From: Gammaproteobacteria bacterium
Lineage (GTDB): Bacteria; Pseudomonadota; Gammaproteobacteria; Xanthomonadales; Marinicellaceae
DNA length: 12,095 bases
Assembly (NCBI GenBank): GCA_030426705.1
Contig: JAUHXW010000062.1
Span: 1 to 12,095, forward strand
Direction of reading: 5' to 3'
This document shows, piece by piece, positions 8,035 through 12,095 of this stretch (position 1 is its first letter; every line of letters begins with the position of its first letter). A program made the position numbers and the translations under genes. The notes beneath the pieces were generated by a model. It was not told where the DNA came from. It saw only the letters and a program-made list of their open reading frames with translations, and made no database searches.

Positions 8035-9524
8035 GTGAAGACATCAAATTTTTACATTTTGGCCAGGGTCAAGGGCCTGATAAAAAGCCTGCGAAAATCC
8101 TGGGGCATTTTGCCAATCGTCACGGCCTGATTACCGGTGCAACAGGCACCGGCAAAACCGTTACCGTACAAGTATTGGCAGAAAACTTTGCTGATTTGGG
8201 TGTTCCGGTTTTTGTAACCGACATCAAAGGCGATGTTTCAGGCTTATCACAGGCCGGTAAACAAAAAGAATTTTTGGACAACCGCGCCAAAGAACTGAAC
8301 ATCCAAAATTACCGTTACGAAGGCTCACCTACAATTTTTTGGGACATTTTCAAGGTGCATGGCCATCCAGTACGCACCACCATCCAGGAAATTGGCCCCA
8401 TGTATTTGAGCCGCCTGCTTGAACTTTCAGATGTACAGGAAGGCGTGATTGCTGTTGCTTTCAAATATGCTGAAGAAAATGACATGCCGCTGCTGGATTT
8501 GAAAGACCTCAAATCCTTGTTGCAATTTATGGGCGACAACTACAAGGAAATATCCAACCAATACGGTCGCATCACCAATGCCTCAATCGGTGCCATCCAA
8601 AGGCGCTTGCTCAACTTGGAATCTCAAAGCGCCGACAAATTGTTCGGTGAACCCGCCATTGAACTGGCGGACTTGATGCGTCAAACCATGTCAGGCAAAG
8701 GCATCATCAGCATCATGGAATCACGGGATTTGATGATGAAACCTCAGTTATATGCTTCGTTTTTGTTGTGGTTGATGACCGAATTGTTTGAAACCTTACC
8801 TGAAGTGGGTGATCAACCTTTACCAAAATTGATTTTGTTTTTTGATGAAGCTCATCTGATTTTCGAAGATGCACCCAAAGAAGTGTTGAAGCGCATTGAA
8901 CAAGTGGCTCGTTTGATTCGTTCCAAAGGTGTTGGCGTCTATTTTTGCACCCAATCACCTGGCGACATTCCAGAAGATGTTTTGGGGCAATTGGGCAATA
9001 AAATTCAACATGCCCTGCGTGCTTACACGCCCAAAGACAAAAAAGTCATCCGCGCGGTAGCCGATTCTTTCCGCACCAACCCACATTTCAAAACGGCCGA
9101 TGTGATTACTGAGTTGGGTGTCGGTGAAGCCCTGGTGTCCACACTCGAAGAAAAAGGGGCTCCGTCTGTGGTAGAACGGGTCAAAATTGCCCCACCCAGA
9201 TGCCGCATGGGCCCTGCCACAGATGAAGAACGCAAACTGGTGATGTCGCGTTCACCGGTAGGTGGTAAATACGACCAGGATTTGGACCGTGAATCAGCGT
9301 ATGAAAAACTCAAAAAACGCAAAGCTGAATTGGCAGCACAAAAAGCCAAGGAACAAGCCAGATTAGAGGAAGAAGCCAGAAAAGCCGAAGCTGAAAAACC
9401 CAAACGTGGACGCGGCCGTCCAGCAGACTCCTTTGCCACCAAACTGGGTAAATCATTCCAACGACGCCTGACTACCAAAGCCGTTAACGCCGTTTGGAAA
9501 ATGCTGTTTGGTCGAAGAAGGTAA
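8031..9524 (+). CDS. HerA/YjgR-type P-loop ATPase (DUF853 family)
   Basis: A 497-residue HerA-FtsK-class ATPase matching E. coli YjgR in length (about 500) and pattern. Walker A is GATGTGKT (36-43, Lys42), Walker B LILFFDEAH (267-275), with VFVTDIKGDVSGLS (60-73) and FCTQSPGDIP (305-314) as further conserved stretches of the core. After the ATPase core (to about 410) there is a charged, probably coiled-coil segment (about 420-457), a basic GRGRP AT-hook-like motif (460-464) and a basic tail ending GRRR. This suggests DNA or RNA contact, but the cellular role of YjgR proteins is not settled. No NurA-like nuclease partner is adjacent, so a HerA-NurA end-resection role is not supported. The start overlaps the aminopeptidase stop (ATGA); AAAGGA at 8014-8019 is a rather distant Shine-Dalgarno site. 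Confidence 0.92.
   Translation: MSEDIKFLHFGQGQGPDKKPAKILGHFANRHGLITGATGTGKTVTVQVLAENFADLGVPVFVTDIKGDVSGLSQAGKQKEFLDNRAKELNIQNYRYEGSPTIFWDIFKVHGHPVRTTIQEIGPMYLSRLLELSDVQEGVIAVAFKYAEENDMPLLDLKDLKSLLQFMGDNYKEISNQYGRITNASIGAIQRRLLNLESQSADKLFGEPAIELADLMRQTMSGKGIISIMESRDLMMKPQLYASFLLWLMTELFETLPEVGDQPLPKLILFFDEAHLIFEDAPKEVLKRIEQVARLIRSKGVGVYFCTQSPGDIPEDVLGQLGNKIQHALRAYTPKDKKVIRAVADSFRTNPHFKTADVITELGVGEALVSTLEEKGAPSVVERVKIAPPRCRMGPATDEERKLVMSRSPVGGKYDQDLDRESAYEKLKKRKAELAAQKAKEQARLEEEARKAEAEKPKRGRGRPADSFATKLGKSFQRRLTTKAVNAVWKMLFGRRR
9515..9521 (+). promoter_or_regulatory. Strong Shine-Dalgarno site fixing the start at 9529
   Basis: AAGAAGG inside the last codons of the YjgR-type gene lies 7 nt before the ATG at 9529. 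It supports that ATG over the in-frame TTG at 9508, which would overlap the upstream gene and lacks a site at this spacing. Confidence 0.75.
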
Positions 9525-9528
9525 CTTT

Positions 9529-9846
9529 ATGAACCAACTAACCAAAGGGCAAAAACGACGTTTGATGTACATCGAAAACAAGGATGGTTTAGTAGACGGC
9601 AAACAGGCTCGAATTGGATGGGTTTCATTTTCTAAAACTGGTTTGTCTGTTTATTACCGCGAAAAGCAATTTAGCCGTTTGAAAGGCGGTGGATTCAATG
9701 CCAACTATTATTGTAATGAAACAGGTGAAGAGTTTTGGATTTCAGGTGTAAAAAAGCATGGCTCTAATGTTCATTGGGCAGAACCTGTAACTGTTCACAT
9801 CGATGAAGATGCTGTTGATGAGTATAAAAAAACCACCAATAGCTGA
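9529..9846 (+). CDS. Conserved-looking small protein of unknown function
   Basis: A 105-residue soluble protein that I do not recognise with a trustworthy function. It starts MNQLTKGQKRRLMYIENK and contains ARIGWVSFSKTGLSVYY (27-43), LKGGGFNANYYCNETGEEFW (51-70) and ISGVKKHGSNVHWAEP (71-86), then an acidic tail. The dense aromatic and glycine pattern suggests a small beta-rich fold. From memory, proteins with the pattern IGxVxFSKTG...NYYxxETGEExWISGxKK are widespread in bacteria, usually hypothetical. There is no signal peptide, membrane span or metal-binding cysteine set (one Cys). It begins 4 nt after the YjgR-type stop and has the best Shine-Dalgarno site in the second run, so it is probably well translated. 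The next gene starts 18 nt downstream in the same frame, separated by the TGA stop. Confidence 0.8.
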   Translation: MNQLTKGQKRRLMYIENKDGLVDGKQARIGWVSFSKTGLSVYYREKQFSRLKGGGFNANYYCNETGEEFWISGVKKHGSNVHWAEPVTVHIDEDAVDEYKKTTNS

Positions 9847-9864
9847 CATCAAGCTGTTTTCTCC

Positions 9865-10662
9865 ATGATTGTTGAATTCCTTTTGTTGGTTGCATTGGGT
9901 TGGGTTACAGGCTTCTTTGCCGGATTACTTGGCATCGGCGGTGGCGCCATTATGGTACCAGTGCTCACCAGTTTTTTTCTGTGGCAACAACATGACCCTG
10001 CGATAGTTGTACAAATGGCACTCGCCACTTCGATGTCATGTATTGTGTTCAATGCCATCATCAGTGTCCGTACACACCAACGTCATGGTGCCATCCTATG
10101 GCACATCGTTTCAAGAATCAGTCCAGCCGTTCTGATTGGTAGCGCGACAGCCACCTTTTTTGTCATCAAAACCGATTCAAAAACCATTGCCCTGATTTTT
10201 ATGGTGTTGATGCTCATAATCGCTGTGCAAATGGTGATTGACTTTAAACCCAAAAAAGCAGCTGCAAAACAATTACAAACAGCCGAACTGTTACCTGCTG
10301 GATTTATCATCGGTTTGATTTCTGCCATGATTGCCATCGGAGGAGGATCCTTAAGTGTTCCTTACATGACCTGGCATCAAATCAACATCAAAAAAGCCAT
10401 TGCCACTGCTGCAGCCATCGGCCTCCCCATCGCCATGGCCGCCTGCTTTGTTTTTATCATGCAGGGTATCAAACAGCCTACATTACCTAATCAAACCATT
10501 GGCTATATCTATTGGCCAGCAACCTTACTGATCAGTGCAGGTAGCGTTTTGACTACACCCATTGGTGCCAACCTGACACACCGGTTACCTGTAATGACAC
10601 TGAAAAGGGTTTTCGCTGGATTGATTGTAATTTTAGCCATAAAAATGTATTTTACTGTGTAA
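9865..10662 (+). CDS. TauE/SafE-family sulfite/anion permease (former DUF81)
   Basis: Inner-membrane protein of 265 residues with about eight hydrophobic segments (roughly 3-22, 28-40, 52-68, 83-101, 107-126, 143-168, 179-201, 213-262 counted as two). The family's internal duplication shows as two glycine-rich loops, GIGGGAIMVPVL (23-34) and AIGGGSLSVPYM (157-168). Members export sulfite, sulfoacetate or related small organosulfur anions, but many are uncharacterised and no sulfur gene is near, so the substrate is open. The ATG at 9865 has no clear Shine-Dalgarno site. The start is supported by the first membrane segment beginning directly after it and by an in-frame stop 18 nt upstream. It is the last gene of the run; I see no convincing intrinsic terminator after it. 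Confidence 0.9.
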   Translation: MIVEFLLLVALGWVTGFFAGLLGIGGGAIMVPVLTSFFLWQQHDPAIVVQMALATSMSCIVFNAIISVRTHQRHGAILWHIVSRISPAVLIGSATATFFVIKTDSKTIALIFMVLMLIIAVQMVIDFKPKKAAAKQLQTAELLPAGFIIGLISAMIAIGGGSLSVPYMTWHQINIKKAIATAAAIGLPIAMAACFVFIMQGIKQPTLPNQTIGYIYWPATLLISAGSVLTTPIGANLTHRLPVMTLKRVFAGLIVILAIKMYFTV

Positions 10663-10691
10663 AAATGAACAACATCTTCTTGGCAATTTAC

Positions 10692-10726
10692 TTATCCACA
10701 TAGCCTGTGGATAACTTTGTGTATAA
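10692..10726. promoter_or_regulatory. Cluster of three DnaA boxes
   Basis: TTATCCACA on the plus strand (10692-10700), then 5 bp, TTATCCACA on the minus strand (10706-10714), then 3 bp, TTATACACA on the minus strand (10718-10726). All match the 9-mer consensus TTATNCACA. The first two also form a 9-bp inverted repeat. A fourth, imperfect match (TGTGTAAAA, one mismatch) covers the stop of the TauE-family gene at 10656-10664. Confidence 0.75.
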
Positions 10727-10777
10727 CTTTGATTTTTAAAGACAAAAGCCACAGCCTGATTGAGCCCATGTTAAAAC

Positions 10778-10792
10778 GGTTAATTTTTAACC
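10778..10792. repeat. Small palindrome GGTTAA-TTT-TTAACC
   Basis: A perfect 6-bp inverted repeat around TTT, within the candidate DnaA locus. It has no trailing T-tract, so it is not a classic terminator. It may be a protein site or chance in A+T-rich DNA. Confidence 0.3.
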
Positions 10793-10811
10793 AGCCATGC
10801 ATATCCTTATT

Positions 10812-10824
10812 TATCAATAACTTA
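10812..10824 (+). promoter_or_regulatory. Predicted IHF-binding site
   Basis: TATCAATAACTTA fits the IHF consensus WATCAANNNNTTR at every fixed position and is preceded by an A+T-rich stretch. It lies between the third and fourth DnaA boxes, as IHF sites do in E. coli oriC and datA. Confidence 0.5.
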
Positions 10825-10895
10825 CAGCGCTTTATGAAAGTAAAAACCAAATGAGCAAAGCTAAATTCTTGTTTTATGACTTCAATATGACGGCC

Positions 10896-10904
10896 TGTGT
10901 ATAA
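10896..10904 (-). promoter_or_regulatory. Fourth DnaA box
   Basis: TGTGTATAA on the plus strand, i.e. TTATACACA on the minus strand, a perfect TTATNCACA match in the same orientation as the boxes at 10706 and 10718. It lies about 20 bp from the T-rich tract at 10924-10938. Confidence 0.6.
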
Positions 10905-11048
10905 GAATCTGTTTGTCAACATGTTTTTTCATTTTTTCTGATCCCACAAAGCCATTAAGCCTCCTTTTTTAGTCAAACTCGAAAACAGCGCTGGAAGTGA
11001 TTGTTTTATAATGAATTACCGCAATCACCATCAAAAAAATACTCTGTC

Positions 11049-11070
11049 ATGCTGAGCGCAGCCGAAGCAT
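11049..11070. repeat. REP-like intergenic palindrome
   Basis: ATGCT (11049-11053) and AGCAT (11066-11070) bracket the core GAGCGCAGCCGA. From memory, the pattern GTCAT-GCTGAGCG-AG-CGAAGCATCTC resembles short palindromes scattered between genes in many bacterial genomes. On the minus strand it is followed after 9 nt by a T-rich stretch (11033-11039 complement), so it could act as a weak terminator for polA readthrough. A second small inverted repeat, TCATCA and TGATGA, follows at 11073-11090. Confidence 0.45.
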
Positions 11071-11099
11071 CTCATCATTTAACGTGATGAATCATAAAT

Positions 11100-11210
11100 G
11101 CAACCCCCATATGTTGACCCTTGGCGAACAAAGTGAGCCTAACCGGGCAACTCATTAAAGTCTGCGGAGGAGTTGCGGTTTTTCACGCAGTGGAAAGAAG
11201 CGGCTCCGAA
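11100..11210. repeat. Tandem repeat copy 1 (111-bp period)
   Basis: Begins GCAACCCCC and reaches the next GCAAACCCC 111 bp later. Over the first roughly 85 bp it matches copy 2 at about 80-85% by eye without gaps. It contains an imperfect hairpin at 11113-11151 (GTTG/CAAC, CCC/GGG, GGC/GCC, then a tip with tandem G-A mismatches and AC/GT). The second part has an inverted CTGCG/CGCAG pair not kept in copy 2. It is noncoding. Confidence 0.7.
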
Positions 11211-11375
11211 GCAAACCCCTTATGTTGACCCTTGGCGAACAACGTGAGCCTAATAGGGCAACTCATCTAAGCCTGCGAAGAGGTTACGGTTTTCATCGAA
11301 GAAGAAAGGCAACTACCGCTCCTGCTCTCGTTGCAGACCTACATCCTTGTAGGCCAAGTGGCCTCGCAGCAAACC
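11211..11375. repeat. Tandem repeat copy 2, extended at its 3' end
   Basis: Matches copy 1 to about 11296, including the hairpin (11224-11262), then diverges and gains about 50 bp before a final GCAAACC (11369-11375) that resembles the unit boundary. The extra part holds a perfect 6-bp hairpin CCTACA-TCCT-TGTAGG (11338-11353) and the palindrome GGCC-AAGT-GGCC (11352-11363). Both lie just past the polA stop and would be the first structures in the polA 3' untranslated region, though no T-tract follows. Confidence 0.6.
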
Positions 11376-11377
11376 AT

Positions 11378-12094
11378 TTAATGTGCTTCGTCCCAGTTTT
11401 CTCCAATCCCATAATCAACCACCAACGGCACATCCAGCTCAACCACCGATTCCATGATTATTTTGATTTTCTCAGCCCATTTTGAGGCTACAGATTTTTT
11501 GACCTCAAACACCAGTTCATCATGTACTTGCATAATCACCCTGATATCATCAGCGCCTTTGGTCTCTTGATAAACTGCCAGCATGGCTTTTTTGATGATG
11601 TCTGCAGCCGTTCCTTGCATGGGCGCATTGATGGCAGCGCGTTCGGCACCGGCTCGTACCCGGGCATTGCGGTTGTTGATTTCTGGAAAATACAAACGTC
11701 GACCAAACAAGGTATCTAAATAGCCTTGTTCGGCAGCTTGTTCCTTGACTGAATCAATGAATCCTTTGACCTTGGGATATTGCGCAAAATACTGCTTCAT
11801 ATAGCTGGAAGCTTCCTTGCGACTGATGTGTAACTGTTTGCTCAAACCAAAAGCACTCATACCATACATCAAGCCAAAGTTAATCGCTTTGGCTGCACGT
11901 CTCTGCTCTGAACTGACTTCATCCAAGGGTGTATCAAAAACCTGTGATGCCGTCTGACTGTGCACATCAACGCCCTCATTAAACGCCTGTAACAGGTTTT
12001 CATCCTGTGATAAATGCGCCATGATACGCAATTCAATCTGTGAATAATCTGCGGCCATCAATTGCCAACCCTCAGGTGCGACAAAGGCCTTTCT
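11378..12094 (-). CDS. polA: DNA polymerase I, C-terminal part (5' end outside window)
   Basis: Family A DNA polymerase used in Okazaki-fragment maturation and gap repair. Only the last about 238 residues are visible; the frame runs off the right edge, and its visible N-terminus reads RKAFVAPEGWQ before MAADYSQIELR. Palm and fingers motifs are intact: motif A DYSQIELR with the metal-binding Asp, the O-helix RRAAKAINFGLMYG with the conserved Arg, Lys and Tyr, QGTAADIIKKAM, and motif C MQVHDELVFEV with the second catalytic Asp. It ends NWDEAH, close to the E. coli ending NWDQAH. Nothing suggests a broken gene. The stop faces the plus-strand genes across the repeat-rich interval. In enterobacteria and Pseudomonas the polA 3' flank carries small RNA genes (spf, ersA), so noncoding structure here is not unexpected. 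Confidence 0.97.
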   Translation of the reverse strand, partial: RKAFVAPEGWQLMAADYSQIELRIMAHLSQDENLLQAFNEGVDVHSQTASQVFDTPLDEVSSEQRRAAKAINFGLMYGMSAFGLSKQLHISRKEASSYMKQYFAQYPKVKGFIDSVKEQAAEQGYLDTLFGRRLYFPEINNRNARVRAGAERAAINAPMQGTAADIIKKAMLAVYQETKGADDIRVIMQVHDELVFEVKKSVASKWAEKIKIIMESVVELDVPLVVDYGIGENWDEAH

Positions 12095-12095
12095 G

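Larger units (their letters stand above)
10692..10940. other. Candidate DnaA-controlled locus: oriC-like, datA-like or DARS-like
   Basis: Within 249 bp there are four perfect matches to the DnaA box TTATNCACA, a perfect IHF consensus between the third and fourth, and a T-rich tract (10924-10938) outside the fourth. Read on the minus strand the order is A+T-rich tract, TTATACACA, IHF site, TTATACACA, TTATCCACA and an inverted TTATCCACA. This parallels E. coli oriC (unwinding element, R1, IHF, further boxes, R4) and is close to its minimal length of about 245 bp. Against an origin, both flanking gene sets are transcribed toward this site, and no dnaA, dnaN, gidA or rpmH is seen. A DnaA-titrating (datA) or DnaA-reactivating (DARS) site would use the same parts. 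Confidence 0.5.
10663..11377. other. Gene-poor interval between convergent units
   Basis: About 715 bp between the TauE-family stop and the polA stop. I find no convincing protein gene on either strand. The left half is A+T-rich with DnaA boxes, an IHF site and small palindromes. The middle (10925-11040) has T- and A-tracts and possible weak promoters. The right half holds a REP-like palindrome and a diverged tandem repeat. No clean intrinsic terminator is visible for either flanking unit. Confidence 0.7.

Noticed and set aside
8031..9524. HerA-NurA type defence or DNA-end-resection system
   Set aside because: The ATPase fits the widespread YjgR type and no nuclease, SIR2 or other effector gene is adjacent.
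9844..9864. Possible readthrough fusion of the 105-aa protein with the TauE-family protein
   Set aside because: Both share a frame with a single TGA between, but each has its own plausible start and there is no recoding signal or SECIS-like structure.
10692..10740. Intrinsic terminator for the TauE-family gene formed by the inverted DnaA boxes
   Set aside because: The 9-bp inverted repeat is A+T-rich at its base and the first T-run is about 20 nt away, so it does not fit a standard terminator; the DnaA-box reading explains it better.
10692..10922. 76-codon minus-strand frame across the A+T-rich interval
   Set aside because: No Shine-Dalgarno site, Ile/Lys/Leu-rich composition, and its end merely translates the DnaA boxes (VIHKVIHRLCG). 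It is most likely noncoding.
11222..11485. 87-codon plus-strand frame over the tandem repeat and the end of polA
   Set aside because: It translates repeat copy 2 and then the antisense of polA. No ribosome site or protein family is recognisable, and copy 1 does not preserve the frame.
12039..12047. A further TTATTCACA DnaA-box match
   Set aside because: It lies inside the polA coding sequence, more than 1.1 kb from the cluster, and a single match is expected by chance.

Overview
The window looks like an ordinary chromosomal stretch from a Gram-negative gammaproteobacterium. It carries a Kdo transferase (so LPS is made), ElaA and TsaC proteins that read closely like their E. coli counterparts, and a PolA with typical gammaproteobacterial motifs. 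Base composition is moderately A+T-rich by eye. Two traits point (inference only) toward the Xanthomonadales/Marinicella neighbourhood: a TopA ending in repeats plus a lysine tail instead of Cys4 zinc ribbons, and an exported protein ending in the tail IFEDGFE. I see no phage, insertion sequence, CRISPR array, tRNA or rRNA.

Layout. Positions 1-6579 hold a tightly packed plus-strand run: the 3' part of topA, tsaC, waaA, a large beta-propeller lipoprotein and elaA. Spacing is 3 nt (topA/tsaC), two 4-nt ATGA overlaps, and a 14-nt overlap, so this reads as one transcription unit entering from the left. A good sigma-70-type promoter (6606-6634) then starts a second plus-strand run: an M17 leucyl-aminopeptidase-family gene, a HerA/YjgR-type ATPase (ATGA overlap), a 105-aa uncharacterised protein with a strong Shine-Dalgarno site, and a TauE/SafE-family membrane protein ending at 10662. 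From the right edge, polA enters on the minus strand and ends at 11378.

Between these convergent units lies about 715 bp without a convincing gene, and this is the most interesting part. Its left half (10692-10940) has four perfect TTATNCACA DnaA boxes, three of them within 35 bp, a perfect IHF consensus and a T-rich tract, an architecture like oriC or a DnaA-controlling locus (datA/DARS). Its right half (11049-11375), just 3' of polA, has a REP-like palindrome and two diverged tandem copies of a 111-bp element that each fold into the same hairpin.

The genes cover housekeeping roles: DNA supercoiling and replication (TopA, PolA), tRNA t6A modification (TsaC), LPS inner core (WaaA) and peptide turnover. 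There is one cell-envelope protein of unknown role and several poorly characterised genes. I found no clear multi-gene novel system; the DnaA-box locus, the tagged propeller lipoprotein and the repeat cluster are the items worth following.
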